Numbered from the stretch's first letter, positions 26,247 to 35,139 are shown. The stretch is DNA of 64,000 nt from Bacillota bacterium (GCA_017440275.1 JAFSHN010000031.1:1-64000), one strand, 5' to 3'. Program-made: numbers and translations. The notes: a model not told the origin generated them from the sequence alone.

Positions 26247-27383
26247 TTATTTTACATATACTTTTGGAAGTCTCTGACCGAAAGCACATACGATTTCGTA
26301 GCTGATAGTACCTGTTGCGTTGGCAATATCTTCAGCTAAAATAGTGTTCTTGCCGTCAGTACCCATGATGATTACTTCGTCGCCGACTTTTACCTCAGGA
26401 ACATCTGTAACGTCTACCATGCACTGGTCCATACAGATGTTACCGGCAATCGGAGCCACACAACCATTTACCAGAACCTTGGCAAACTGAGAGTAAGGAC
26501 GAGGGTAACCGTCTGCATATCCGAGAGCCAGAGTTGCAATTTTGCTTGGTCTTTCAGAGATATACTTACGTCCGTAACCTACAGAGAATTCCGCAGGTAC
26601 TTCTTTCAAGTGAACAATATTGGCTTTTACAGACATTACAGGCTTGATTGCCAGTTCGTTTACATTAACTTCATCAGAAGGATAGCAGCCGTAAAGGATG
26701 ATTCCGGGACGGCAAGCGTCGAAATGAACTGTAGGAAGTTCCATGATAGAAGCACTGTTTGCTAAAGTCTTCATTGGAATACCGATTCCTGCAGCGATGA
26801 GAGCATCATAGAACTTATTGTACTTCGCTTCCTGCTGGTGAGAGTAAGCTTTGTCAGCAGCATCAGCAGTAGCCATATGGGAGAAGATACCCTTAATCTT
26901 GAAGTTTTCAAGTGCTTCAATCTTCTTGATGTCTTCTACGCTGTTTTCGATGTCGTCAGCAAGGTAGCCGATACGTCCCATTCCTGTGTCTACAGCGATA
27001 AGTCCGGAGATTGTCTTACCTGCTTCCTTGGCTGCAGCACTGATAACAGCAGCATTTGCGGAGCTGCAAACAACAGGTGTGAAGTCATATTCAACGATAG
27101 TGGAAGCGTACATATCAGGAGTGAGGCCTAAAATGATTATGTCTTCCTTTGCGCCGCTCTGACGCAGAGTGATTGCTTCGTGGAGAGTTGCAACAGCGAA
27201 AGTTTTGCAGCCGTTTTCTCTGAGGACTTCTGCAACTTTTACACTTCCGTGTCCGTAGGCATCGGCTTTAATAACACCAATCAGTTCTCTGTCGCCGATT
27301 TTCTGTTTTATATTCTTAATGTTAAAGTCTAAATTGTTTAAATTGATTTCTACCCATGCAGGTCTTAAAGCGTTCTTATACAT
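26247..27383 (-). CDS. alr: Alanine racemase
   Basis: 378 residues of fold type III PLP enzyme. The PLP lysine is Lys39 in GVIKADAYGHG, and the second catalytic residue is the tyrosine in FSVGYGRKYISERP. MDQCMVDVT is the conserved C-terminal domain motif. It supplies D-alanine for peptidoglycan. AAAGGAG precedes the start. It stands alone on the minus strand, divergent from an NSS transporter. Confidence 0.95.
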   Translation of the reverse strand: MYKNALRPAWVEINLNNLDFNIKNIKQKIGDRELIGVIKADAYGHGSVKVAEVLRENGCKTFAVATLHEAITLRQSGAKEDIIILGLTPDMYASTIVEYDFTPVVCSSANAAVISAAAKEAGKTISGLIAVDTGMGRIGYLADDIENSVEDIKKIEALENFKIKGIFSHMATADAADKAYSHQQEAKYNKFYDALIAAGIGIPMKTLANSASIMELPTVHFDACRPGIILYGCYPSDEVNVNELAIKPVMSVKANIVHLKEVPAEFSVGYGRKYISERPSKIATLALGYADGYPRPYSQFAKVLVNGCVAPIAGNICMDQCMVDVTDVPEVKVGDEVIIMGTDGKNTILAEDIANATGTISYEIVCAFGQRLPKVYVK

Positions 27384-27476
27384 TGATAGTCTCCTTTGTT
27401 TAGTTTATTACCAAAAATATTATATTCCCCGCCATATAAAATTTCAAGAAAAAGCAGTAAATTGAATAATAATTTG

Positions 27477-27505
27477 TTGAATTTGGCTACAAAATAAAGT
27501 ATTCT
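27477..27505 (+). promoter_or_regulatory. Promoter of the NSS transporter gene
   Basis: TTGAAT (27477-27482) and TATTCT (27500-27505) with a 17-base spacer, 37 bases before the start codon. Confidence 0.5.
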
Positions 27506-27541
27506 ATAGAGTATATTATTAAAGAAGCGAAGGAGAAACAA

Positions 27542-28864
27542 ATGGAAAGAGATAGCTTCAGAAGCAGATGGGGATTCATCGTTGCATGCATCGGTTCTGC
27601 CGTTGGGATGGGCAATATCTGGCTGTTCCCTGCAAGAGTATCGGCATTCGGCGGCGCAGCGTTTTTAATCCCGTATTTTATATGTGTAATTTGTATCGGT
27701 CTCACTGGTGTAATCGGTGAAATGGCATTTGGACGTGCTATGGGAGCAGGTCCTATGGGAGCCTTCGGCAAGGCGACTGAAATGGCAGGCAAAGGAAAGA
27801 AACTTGGCGAAGGGTTTGCTCTCGTCCCTGTGCTTTGTGGTTTTGCTCTTGCAATCGGTTATTCTGTTGTAGTAGGCTGGATTCTCAAATATTTGTTTAT
27901 GTCAGTGAGCGGAGAGCTGTTTACAGCTCAGAGTGTTGATGATTTTGCGAATGCTTTCAATTCAACAGCAGCTTCATTTGGTAACGTGGGATGGCATATT
28001 GTTGCACTGGTTATCACCTTTGCAATTATGATTTACGGAATCGGTTCCGGCATTGAAAAGGCTAACAAAGTAATGATGCCATTGTTCTTTGTAATGTTTA
28101 TCGGAATGGCAATATATATTGCAACGCTTCCGGGAGCAATGGACGGATATCGTTATCTGACAAATCCTGACTGGGAATTCCTCAAGAACCCAAAGACTTG
28201 GGTATACGCTTTGGGACAGGCATTCTTCTCATTATCACTGGCAGGTTCCGGCACTTTGGTATATGGTTCATATCTGAAGAAGCACGAGGACATTCCTTTC
28301 TGCGCAAGAAATGTAGCACTTTGGGATACGTTGGCAGCACTCGTTGCAGCAGCAACAATTATTCCGGCAATGGCATTCGCAGGACAGGAACTGACAAGCG
28401 GAGGTCCGGGACTTATGTTCATCTTCCTGCCTAACGTGTTCGCACAGATGCCTGGAGGAAATATCGTAATTATTGTATTCTTTGTGGCAGTTACCTTTGC
28501 AGGCTTTACTTCACTGGTAAACCTCTTTGAAACTCCTGTTGAAGCATTACAGAACAAGTTCGGTTTTGGCCGTAAAAAAGCTGTTTTTTCCGTAGGTATT
28601 GTGGGTGGTATCATTGCAATCTGCATTGAAGGAATCGTATCAGGCTGGATGGACGTCTGCTCTATTTACCTCTGTCCGCTTGGAGCACTGCTTGCGGCAA
28701 TTATGTTCTTCTGGGTATGCGGCAAGAAGTTCGTAAGAGAACAGATTGCATTAGGTGCAAAGAAACCGATTGGAGACTGGTATGACTGGGCAAGTAAATA
28801 CGTATTCTGTGGTCTGACTGTTATCGTATTGGTAATGGGTACAATCTGGGGCGGAATTGGCTAA
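27542..28864 (+). CDS. Neurotransmitter:sodium symporter (NSS) family transporter
   Basis: 440 residues, about 11-12 helices, shorter than LeuT. The first helix has the sodium-site pattern SRWGFIVACIGSAVGMGNIWLFP, and the middle has GQAFFSLSLAGSGTLVYGSYL. It imports an amino acid with sodium. The exact substrate is not readable; bacterial relatives carry tryptophan, tyrosine, leucine or alanine. It is a single-gene unit with its own promoter and terminator. Confidence 0.88.
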   Translation: MERDSFRSRWGFIVACIGSAVGMGNIWLFPARVSAFGGAAFLIPYFICVICIGLTGVIGEMAFGRAMGAGPMGAFGKATEMAGKGKKLGEGFALVPVLCGFALAIGYSVVVGWILKYLFMSVSGELFTAQSVDDFANAFNSTAASFGNVGWHIVALVITFAIMIYGIGSGIEKANKVMMPLFFVMFIGMAIYIATLPGAMDGYRYLTNPDWEFLKNPKTWVYALGQAFFSLSLAGSGTLVYGSYLKKHEDIPFCARNVALWDTLAALVAAATIIPAMAFAGQELTSGGPGLMFIFLPNVFAQMPGGNIVIIVFFVAVTFAGFTSLVNLFETPVEALQNKFGFGRKKAVFSVGIVGGIIAICIEGIVSGWMDVCSIYLCPLGALLAAIMFFWVCGKKFVREQIALGAKKPIGDWYDWASKYVFCGLTVIVLVMGTIWGGIG

Positions 28865-28876
28865 TAATTGCAAATC

Positions 28877-28913
28877 AAAACGGTGCAAGGCGTAAAGCTT
28901 TGCACCGTTTTTT
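28877..28913 (+). terminator. Terminator of the NSS gene
   Basis: AAAACGGTGCAA and TTGCACCGTTTT form a 12-bp stem with an 11-base loop, followed by T residues. Confidence 0.85.
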
Positions 28914-28934
28914 ATGAGGCATTTAAAACAGTTA

Positions 28935-29213
28935 TTAAATTCTTTCCATTGGAGTAGATACATCATGTTTCACACGATCGTGTTCTTCGGCAGCTTTTGC
29001 ATCATTCCACTGCTCCATAGTACCAACCAGATATCCTGTGATTCTGCGGATTCTTTCAAAAGGAACCTGTTCGAATTCATAGTTCAAATCGGCAAACTCA
29101 TCGTCCACTTTGATGTCGAGGGATTTGAGCTTTCGCTGGTACTTGCTTTCTAAATAATCAATATATGCTTGTTGTTCCTCTTGAGAAACATTTCCTGTAA
29201 CTTTTATACTCAT
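28935..29213 (-). CDS. Small NrdD C-terminus-like protein
   Basis: 92 residues. The stretch RIRRITGYLVGTMEQWNDAKAAEEHDRVKH matches the pattern (written in parts: RRITGYLVG, then WNDAKAAEEHDR) seen near the C-terminus of anaerobic ribonucleotide reductase, just ahead of the glycyl radical loop. There is no catalytic cysteine, radical glycine or zinc-binding Cys set, so it cannot be a reductase itself. Similar short proteins occur in Clostridia, often labelled as NrdD. A role as a partner or decoy is speculation. AGGAGGAG lies before the start. Confidence 0.6.
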   Translation of the reverse strand: MSIKVTGNVSQEEQQAYIDYLESKYQRKLKSLDIKVDDEFADLNYEFEQVPFERIRRITGYLVGTMEQWNDAKAAEEHDRVKHDVSTPMERI

Positions 29214-29310
29214 AATACTCCTCCTGTCAGTTCTCTTTGTTTACTATATACAACCAAACAGACAATTTCAAACATCTAAACGCATAATATATATTGGGAG
29301 GTTATGGAAA

Positions 29311-29706
29311 ATGAACGGACAACACATATTGACTTTGTTAAATAAATTGATGAAATCTGATGAGTATGGAATTTTTGATATTGATGAAACGGGGAGTAAG
29401 TGGCATAGGGAAACTAACGTGGAAGTGCTGAAAAAGTTTTGTCCTGAAAGCTATCCGGAAGCATCAAAATACGGACATTTTATAATAGGGAACAGCCAAA
29501 ATGTCAGCTACATCGGAATCCCCGGAAGATTTCTAAAGGAAGAACAACCTGCGGGTGGCGAAACAGGCTTCACCTTATGGCAACCATTAAGAGGCGGCTG
29601 TGAGTTTTATGATGATTTGGAATCTATGGGTGATGAAGTGCAGTATATTTATGGTTACTGGATTGCCCGGATAGATGCAAAGACTTTAAAGATAGGTGAA
29701 GTATAG
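29311..29706 (+). CDS. Conserved hypothetical protein
   Basis: 131 residues, soluble, acidic, no signal peptide, with a mixed alpha/beta composition (YGHFIIGNSQNVSYIGIPGRF; GFTLWQPLRG; YIYGYWIARID). GGGAGG is 10-15 bases before the start. I do not recognise the family. It lies between two genes with separate promoters and shows no operon partner. Confidence 0.6.
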   Translation: MNGQHILTLLNKLMKSDEYGIFDIDETGSKWHRETNVEVLKKFCPESYPEASKYGHFIIGNSQNVSYIGIPGRFLKEEQPAGGETGFTLWQPLRGGCEFYDDLESMGDEVQYIYGYWIARIDAKTLKIGEV

Positions 29707-29760
29707 TGCCCGAAGCCTTGAAATATACGGCTTTTGTACGAATTTCTGTGCAAAATACAG

Positions 29761-29802
29761 TTGAACTTTATTTAAAAATGTGATATTATATCAAAATGTA
29801 TG
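29761..29802 (+). promoter_or_regulatory. Promoter of tadA giving a near-leaderless mRNA
   Basis: TTGAAC (29761-29766), 17-base spacer, TATTAT (29784-29789). The expected transcription start is near 29796, about 4 bases before the tadA ATG at 29800. No Shine-Dalgarno sequence is present. Confidence 0.5.
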
Positions 29803-30276
29803 GAAAAGTTTATGTTAGAAGCACTTAAAGAAGCTCAAAAAGCTCGGGATTTAGGAGAAGTTCCTATTGGGGCTGTTGTGGTTAAGAACGGAGAAATTAT
29901 CGGAAGGGGACATAATCTGACCGAAACTTCTAAAGACCCTACGGCTCATGCGGAGATGCAGGCCATAAGGCAGGCCGCGGCAACTCTTGGAGGCTGGAGG
30001 CTTATCGGGTGCCAGATGTACGTTACGGCCGAACCTTGTGCAATGTGTGCAGGAGCTATAGTTTGGTCAAGAATAGAAACGGTGTATATAGGAACCATGG
30101 ATCCAAAAGCGGGAGCTTGCGGTTCCGTATTCAATATCGTGCAGGAAGAAAAACTCAACCATAGAGTGAATATAGAAACAGGCTTATTGCAAGAAGAATG
30201 CAGTCAAATTTTGAAAGATTTCTTCAGAGCCTTAAGAAAAACCAAAGAACAGAAATCGGAGGACACAAGACAATGA
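29800..30276 (+). CDS. tadA: tRNA-specific adenosine deaminase
   Basis: 158 residues of the cytidine-deaminase fold. The zinc site is HAE (His50, Glu52 as proton shuttle) and PCAMC (Cys80, Cys83). TadA converts A34 of tRNA-Arg(ACG) to inosine. VPIGAVVVKNG and GAIVWSRIETVYIG are family signatures. There is no Shine-Dalgarno sequence at the start, and the promoter predicts a transcript that begins only a few bases upstream. Its stop overlaps the start of the Ig-like membrane protein (ATGA). Confidence 0.93.
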   Translation: MEKFMLEALKEAQKARDLGEVPIGAVVVKNGEIIGRGHNLTETSKDPTAHAEMQAIRQAAATLGGWRLIGCQMYVTAEPCAMCAGAIVWSRIETVYIGTMDPKAGACGSVFNIVQEEKLNHRVNIETGLLQEECSQILKDFFRALRKTKEQKSEDTRQ

Positions 30277-31109
30277 GAAGAATTGGTGCGATTTTAACAA
30301 CATTAGCACTGGTATTAGTTTTAGCAACAGGTGCATGCTTTGCAGATTCATTAACACTGGAAAGCTCATATCCTGCAGACGGAGCAACAGGCGCATCTAT
30401 TGAAAATATGTCTGTTAAATTATACTTCAATGGCTCCATGTCAGAAGGAAAAGCAGGCAAGGTAAATGACGACAAAGTTTTCCAACTTTATGATTCAGAA
30501 GGCAAAAAGATTCCGACAAGAACACTTTACGGATCTTCTGAAGAAGGCGTAGTTCTGGTACTTCTGGACACAAGCAAGGGTGTTAAAGCAAAGAGCAACA
30601 GCGAATATACAGTTAAGATTTCCGGCGACTTAGTTGATGACAATGGTAACAAACTGGGAAAAGATCAGGAAATCACATTTAAAACTCTCAACGAAACTGT
30701 TAATACTTGGATAAGTATGGGTATGATGGTTGTAATGTTCGGTGGTATGATGCTGGCATCTATGAAGGGTGTTGCAAAAGCTGCTGAAGATATGAAGTCT
30801 CCAAAGGAAGACAAAGTTAACCCTTACAAGGAAGCTAAGAAGACAGGTAAGTCCGTAGAAGAAATCGTTGAAGCAGACAAGAAGAAAAAGGCTAAAGAAG
30901 CAGAAAAAGCTGCAAAAAAGGCTGCTAAAGAGGCTGCTTATTACGAAGATGATGAAGAAAACGACAACTACAAAGTTCACACAAAGCGCTCTGCAGGAGC
31001 AGCAGGAAGCACTTTTGTAGCAGCTAAAAGAGAAGCAGCGGCAAAGGCAAAGGCAGAAGCCGCAAAGAAAAAAGCAGCAGCAAAGAACTCAAAAAAGAAA
31101 AAGAAATAA
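30273..31109 (+). CDS. Ig-like domain membrane protein with lysine/alanine-rich cytoplasmic tail
   Basis: 278 residues. A signal peptide (1-24, cut near CFA-DS) is followed by an SbsA-type bacterial Ig-like domain at about 28-138 (SYPADGATGASIENMSVKLYF, KSNSEYTVKISGDLVDDNGN in parts), a methionine-rich membrane helix at 145-163, and a tail of over 100 residues rich in Lys and Ala, with an acidic patch EDDEEND. So one Ig domain faces outward and a strongly basic, coiled-coil-like tail faces the cytoplasm. Start 30273 follows GGAGG. It is coupled to tadA and ends at a terminator. Function unknown. Confidence 0.75.
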   Translation: MRRIGAILTTLALVLVLATGACFADSLTLESSYPADGATGASIENMSVKLYFNGSMSEGKAGKVNDDKVFQLYDSEGKKIPTRTLYGSSEEGVVLVLLDTSKGVKAKSNSEYTVKISGDLVDDNGNKLGKDQEITFKTLNETVNTWISMGMMVVMFGGMMLASMKGVAKAAEDMKSPKEDKVNPYKEAKKTGKSVEEIVEADKKKKAKEAEKAAKKAAKEAAYYEDDEENDNYKVHTKRSAGAAGSTFVAAKREAAAKAKAEAAKKKAAAKNSKKKKK

Positions 31110-31127
31110 AACGGTTAACATAGAAAG

Positions 31128-31151
31128 ATGAGAGGCTCACCTCTCATTTTT
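31128..31151 (+). terminator. Terminator between the Ig-like gene and ispE
   Basis: ATGAGAGG / CCTCTCAT with loop CTCA followed by TTTTT. An ATG inside this stem is not the ispE start. Confidence 0.75.
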
Positions 31152-31166
31152 CGTAAGGTGAACAAA

Positions 31167-32060
31167 ATGACTGAAATGAAAATCAAGTCCTATGGAAAGA
31201 TTAATTTATCATTAGATGTGACAGGCTTGAGAGAGGATGGTTATCATACTCTCGATACTGTGATGCAAAAGATTTCTCTTTGCGATGAGGTGACAGTGAA
31301 ATGGCTGCCGGATGATACGGGTGAAATCAAGATTAATCTGGACAGCAACAAACAGTTCCTTCCTAAGGATGACCGAAACATTGCATACAAAGCGGCTAAA
31401 GCGATGATTGAAAGCTTTGGACATACAGTGGGTGGAGGTACAATAGACATATTCTTGCAGAAGTATCTTCCTGTATCCGCCGGACTTGCAGGCGGCAGTG
31501 GCAATGGAGCGGCTGTTTTGACGGCACTTAACAGATTGTGGAATCTGAAATTAAATACCAGACAACTGTGTCAAATCGGCGCAGATTTGGGTGCAGATGT
31601 TCCTTTCTGTGTGCTTATTCAGAATACTCGCTATGGATGCGCGCTCGGTACAGGAACGGGAACAGAATTAGCTCCTATCAAGAGTAAGTTTAAGAAACCT
31701 ATTCTTTTGGTAAAACCGGCCTTCGGAGTTTCTACCAAAGAAGTTTATCAAGGTATTGACGACTGTGAGATTGCTGCAAGACCTGATACAGAGGCCCTTA
31801 TAAGTGCCTTGAAGTCGAGCAGTGAAACAGTGATTTATGACAATATGATCAATGTGCTGGAATGTTACACACTGATTAAATACGACGAAGTGAAGCGACT
31901 AAAAGAAAAAATCCAAAAGGAAACAGACGCGGAAATGGTGCTTATGACCGGAAGTGGTCCAACTGTATTTGCTATGTTTTCAAATATGAAACAGGCAAAA
32001 AAGGCCTGTCATAAAATGAGAGAAGAGGGTTACGAAGCTTATTGGGCTAAGACTTTATAG
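31167..32060 (+). CDS. ispE: 4-diphosphocytidyl-2-C-methyl-D-erythritol kinase
   Basis: 297 residues of the GHMP kinase family. The N-terminal YGKINLSLDVTGLREDGYHTLDT carries the catalytic lysine, the ATP loop is PVSAGLAGGSGNGAAVL near residues 101-115, and the C-terminal MTGSGPTVFAMF motif is present. It performs the ATP-dependent fourth step of the non-mevalonate isoprenoid pathway. Start 31167 follows AAGGTGA; the frame could open at 31128, but that lies in a terminator hairpin. The GntR regulator gene follows after 24 bases. Confidence 0.93.
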   Translation: MTEMKIKSYGKINLSLDVTGLREDGYHTLDTVMQKISLCDEVTVKWLPDDTGEIKINLDSNKQFLPKDDRNIAYKAAKAMIESFGHTVGGGTIDIFLQKYLPVSAGLAGGSGNGAAVLTALNRLWNLKLNTRQLCQIGADLGADVPFCVLIQNTRYGCALGTGTGTELAPIKSKFKKPILLVKPAFGVSTKEVYQGIDDCEIAARPDTEALISALKSSSETVIYDNMINVLECYTLIKYDEVKRLKEKIQKETDAEMVLMTGSGPTVFAMFSNMKQAKKACHKMREEGYEAYWAKTL

Positions 32061-32084
32061 TCTGGGTAACTGTGGAGGAAAGAA

Positions 32085-32768
32085 ATGATTAATTTTGATT
32101 TACAAAATCACAGACCGCTTAGAGAAATCGTATATGAAGAGTTAAAAAACCAGATTTTGATGGGTGAAATTGCTCCCGGAACAAGAATGATGGAAATTGA
32201 ACTTGCGGAAGAAATGGGCGTAAGCCGTACTCCTGTAAGAGAAGCTATCCGTAAGCTTGAAAAAGAAGGTCTTGTAACTATTGAACCGCGTAAAGGCGCC
32301 TATGCATCCGATGTTTCCATTAAAGATATGGTGGACGTACTTGAAGTTCGTGAGGACCTTGAAGGTATGGCGGCTGCATTGGCTGCAGGAAAGATTACAG
32401 AAGAGGATAAAGAATCTCTGAAGAAAATTACTGATGCCTACAAAAAAGCCGTTGCATCTCAGGACACAGAAGAAATCATCAAGTGTGATGAACAGTTCCA
32501 CCAGTTAATTGTGAACTGCACAGGAAACAAAACACTGATTCAGTTATTCTCACAAGTGCAGGAACTGGCACTCCGCTTCAGATATATTTATTACGATGAT
32601 ATGTCCAGATACAAGAATATGCCTGCCGATCACAGAAAGATTGAAGAGGCAATCTTAAGCGGTAATTCTGTAAAGGCGAGAGTGGCAGCCGGCGAACACG
32701 TTAACAAACTCAAGAAGTTCGTTGTTGATCAGGGAGAAAGCATTTTTCACAGCAACATAGTCGAATAA
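32085..32768 (+). CDS. GntR-family (FadR/FCD subgroup) regulator
   Basis: 227 residues. The N-terminal winged helix spans about 10-75 with the signature EIELAEEMGVSRTPVREAIRKLEKEGLV, and the C-terminal helical FCD domain has RVAAGEHVNKLKKF, where histidines usually bind a metal next to the effector site. Relatives respond to organic acids or sugar acids. It lies between ispE and a transglycosylase gene on the same strand with short gaps, so its target is not obvious from the context. Confidence 0.88.
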   Translation: MINFDLQNHRPLREIVYEELKNQILMGEIAPGTRMMEIELAEEMGVSRTPVREAIRKLEKEGLVTIEPRKGAYASDVSIKDMVDVLEVREDLEGMAAALAAGKITEEDKESLKKITDAYKKAVASQDTEEIIKCDEQFHQLIVNCTGNKTLIQLFSQVQELALRFRYIYYDDMSRYKNMPADHRKIEEAILSGNSVKARVAAGEHVNKLKKFVVDQGESIFHSNIVE

Positions 32769-32782
32769 TATAGGTTAAAACG

Positions 32783-33460
32783 ATGAAATTACTCAAGAAA
32801 ATTGTCGCCCTTGCATTGATTATAGCCATAGGTTTTGCCGGGTTTACGGTATATGAAGGCTATAATATATACAAGGAAGTAACAGAGACTACTCCTATTG
32901 AGGATAAAGTCAAAGAAATACAATCACAAAGGCATTACACCAGATATGAGGACTTATCTAAAACATATATAGATGCCGTTATTGCTGCTGAAGACAGCCG
33001 CTTCAGATTGCACCCCGGATTCGATGCTATTTCCACGGGAAGAGCTGTATTACACAATATGGAGCAGGGTGAACTGAACCAGGGCGGCAGTACCATTACG
33101 CAGCAACTCGCCCGCAATATGTATTTTGAGCAGGATAAAGAATTATCCCGCAAGGTGGCAGAAGTCCTGGTGGCATTGGAACTGGAAAAGAAATATGAAA
33201 AGAATGACATATTTGAATTGTATGTAAATGTCATATATTTTGGCTCCGGATATTACAATATATATGATGCAAGTCGGGGATATTTTAATAAAACACCTTG
33301 GAATCTAAGCGATTATGAGGCGACTATGCTTGCCGGAATACCAAACGCACCATCTGTCTATTCTCCGGATGTAAATCCGGATTTGGCAGAGCAGCGCAGA
33401 CAACAGGTTGTTGCTTGTATGGTAGCAGAAGGATATATTGAAGAAGGCGAAATAAAATAA
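32783..33460 (+). CDS. Monofunctional peptidoglycan glycosyltransferase (GT51)
   Basis: 225 residues: one N-terminal membrane helix (about 7-27) and a complete GT51 domain with the catalytic Glu70 in AAEDSRFRLHPGFD and the GGSTITQQLARN motif at 101-112, then FGSGYYNIYDASRGYF. No transpeptidase domain follows, so it only polymerises lipid II into glycan strands. It starts 14 bases after the GntR regulator and is closed by a terminator. Confidence 0.92.
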   Translation: MKLLKKIVALALIIAIGFAGFTVYEGYNIYKEVTETTPIEDKVKEIQSQRHYTRYEDLSKTYIDAVIAAEDSRFRLHPGFDAISTGRAVLHNMEQGELNQGGSTITQQLARNMYFEQDKELSRKVAEVLVALELEKKYEKNDIFELYVNVIYFGSGYYNIYDASRGYFNKTPWNLSDYEATMLAGIPNAPSVYSPDVNPDLAEQRRQQVVACMVAEGYIEEGEIK

Positions 33461-33466
33461 AAATTT

Positions 33467-33503
33467 AAGGGACTTACCTTTTACTGAGGCAAGTCCCTTT
33501 TGT
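33467..33503. terminator. Terminator between GT51 and the aor cluster
   Basis: AAGGGACTT (33467-33475) and AAGTCCCTT (33491-33499), followed by TT on the plus strand, with an A-rich flank for the convergent strand. Confidence 0.75.
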
Positions 33504-33513
33504 ATTACCTTAA

Positions 33514-34710
33514 TTAAGCTCTGATTGTTTCGATAAGTTTTTCGAAATCGTGGTCATACCAGTATGTAGGTGTAGGATAGAGAGGGTTTGCTTCCTTTGA
33601 TGCCCATTTGATGATTTGTGGAATGTCTACATCTTTAATAACATCAAGGCCAATAGGAATATCCATTTTTTCTTTCATTTCTTCGATCCAGCTGATGAAC
33701 TTTTCAGCCTTTTCTGCATCGTTTTTACCTGTCATGCCGCAAACTTCAGCAAGTCTTGCAAGACGTTCATGAGCTGAAGAGCCATATTGGCGAAGAACGT
33801 GAGGTAATATTACAGACATAGCTAAACCGTGTGGAGTTCCGTACAATCCGCCAAGGGTATGACCTACTGCATGAACGTAACCAACGCAACCTCTTGTGAA
33901 AGCACGGCCCGCATAGAATGCAGCCTTTTGCATATTATGACGCGCTTCTAAATCAGAGCCGTCGCAATAGGCCTTGTAAAGGTTGTTGTAAATCAGGCGA
34001 ACAGCATCTTCGGAAAGTTTCTTTTCAAGTGAAGAGTTGTAAGTCTTGTTTGTGTAGGATTCTACAGCGTGGCACAGTGCATCCATGCCTGTTGTAGAAG
34101 TTACCTTTGGAGGCAGACCGACTGTCAGTTCAGGGTCGAGGACTGCATACTTAGGCATAAGACAAGTGTCCATTACAGTATATTTGTGGTGTGTTTCTGC
34201 GTCAGTGATAACAGCAGCAACTGTTGTTTCTGAACCGGTACCTGCAGTTGTAGGAACCGCATAGATAGTTGGAATCTTGTGAAGAACTCTGAAAAGACCT
34301 TTGAGCTGTGCCATTTCTTTGTTTTTCTTAACTGCAAGAGCTCCGATGCCTTTACAGCAGTCCATAGGAGAACCACCGCCGAAAGCGATCATGCAGTCGC
34401 AGTTGTTTTCCTTAAACAGTTTTAGCCCTTCGCCTACATTGATATTTGTTGGGTTTGGCTGAACACCGTCATAGATTACATATTCAAGACCGCAGTCATC
34501 CATAGCACTGAGCATATTGTTTAATAAGCCTAAACTCATGAGCATCTTATCGGTAACGATAAGAGCTTTTTTGTTCCCTTTTTCTTTGATAAGAGCAGGA
34601 AGCTTTTTAACTGCTCCCGGGCCTTCAAGAGTCTTTGGCATTCCCCAAGGAATGGCGTACATTCCTACTTTGAACACGCCTTGGTAGGCGCGAGCATAAT
34701 TCTTACCCAT
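33514..34710 (-). CDS. Iron-containing alcohol dehydrogenase
   Basis: 398 residues of the Fe-ADH family. The NAD-binding GGGSPMDCCKG and the metal ligands in DALCHAVESY and HAVGHTLGGLYGTPHGLA are present. It interconverts aldehydes and primary alcohols. It is the last gene of the minus-strand aor cluster, 11 bases after the polyferredoxin, so it probably takes aldehyde made or used by the AOR. The start at 34710 follows AAGGAGG; a longer frame to 34779 overlaps the ferredoxin gene and lacks a site. Confidence 0.92.
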   Translation of the reverse strand: MGKNYARAYQGVFKVGMYAIPWGMPKTLEGPGAVKKLPALIKEKGNKKALIVTDKMLMSLGLLNNMLSAMDDCGLEYVIYDGVQPNPTNINVGEGLKLFKENNCDCMIAFGGGSPMDCCKGIGALAVKKNKEMAQLKGLFRVLHKIPTIYAVPTTAGTGSETTVAAVITDAETHHKYTVMDTCLMPKYAVLDPELTVGLPPKVTSTTGMDALCHAVESYTNKTYNSSLEKKLSEDAVRLIYNNLYKAYCDGSDLEARHNMQKAAFYAGRAFTRGCVGYVHAVGHTLGGLYGTPHGLAMSVILPHVLRQYGSSAHERLARLAEVCGMTGKNDAEKAEKFISWIEEMKEKMDIPIGLDVIKDVDIPQIIKWASKEANPLYPTPTYWYDHDFEKLIETIRA

Positions 34711-34721
34711 TATATTCCTCC

Positions 34722-35129
34722 TTAATATGAAATGGCATCGACAGGACAAACCTTGCCGCAAATGTGACATCCAATGCAAAGTTCAGGCTTTGTAAGCGTT
34801 GCGTATGTATGAATATCACCGTGGAAAGCCGGGCCTGTAAGTTCTAAACAGTTTACAGGGCAGTTTTCAATGCATACGGAGCAGCCCGCACAGGTTTTCT
34901 TGTCAATTACAGGCTTATCCCATTCTGCTTTTGCGGATTTTTTAACTTCTTTGCCATCCGCATCGATAATTGCGCCTTTAGGACAAACTCTGCCGCAGAC
35001 GCTGCAGTCGATGCAAAGATCATCGTTTACTGTATGTATTTCTTTCATCTGACCGGTAATGGCACCTACCGGACAGTTCTTTGCGCATAAGTGACAGCCA
35101 ATACAACTATCTGTAATTTTATGTGACAT
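34722..35129 (-). CDS. Polyferredoxin with four [4Fe-4S] motifs
   Basis: 135 residues made almost wholly of four CxxCxxCxxxCP motifs: CIGCHLCAKNCP, CIDCSVCGRVCP, CAGCSVCIENCP and CIGCHICGKVCP. It should carry electrons at low potential. Placed between the AOR and the alcohol dehydrogenase genes, it is the likely electron partner of the AOR. AGGAGG precedes the start, and gaps to both neighbours are about 10 bases. Confidence 0.93.
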   Translation of the reverse strand: MSHKITDSCIGCHLCAKNCPVGAITGQMKEIHTVNDDLCIDCSVCGRVCPKGAIIDADGKEVKKSAKAEWDKPVIDKKTCAGCSVCIENCPVNCLELTGPAFHGDIHTYATLTKPELCIGCHICGKVCPVDAISY

Positions 35130-35139
35130 TTCTTCCTCC

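Noticed and set aside
31128..31166. Upstream ATG as the start of ispE.
   Set aside because: It lies inside a terminator hairpin, and the ATG at 31167 has a properly spaced AAGGTGA.
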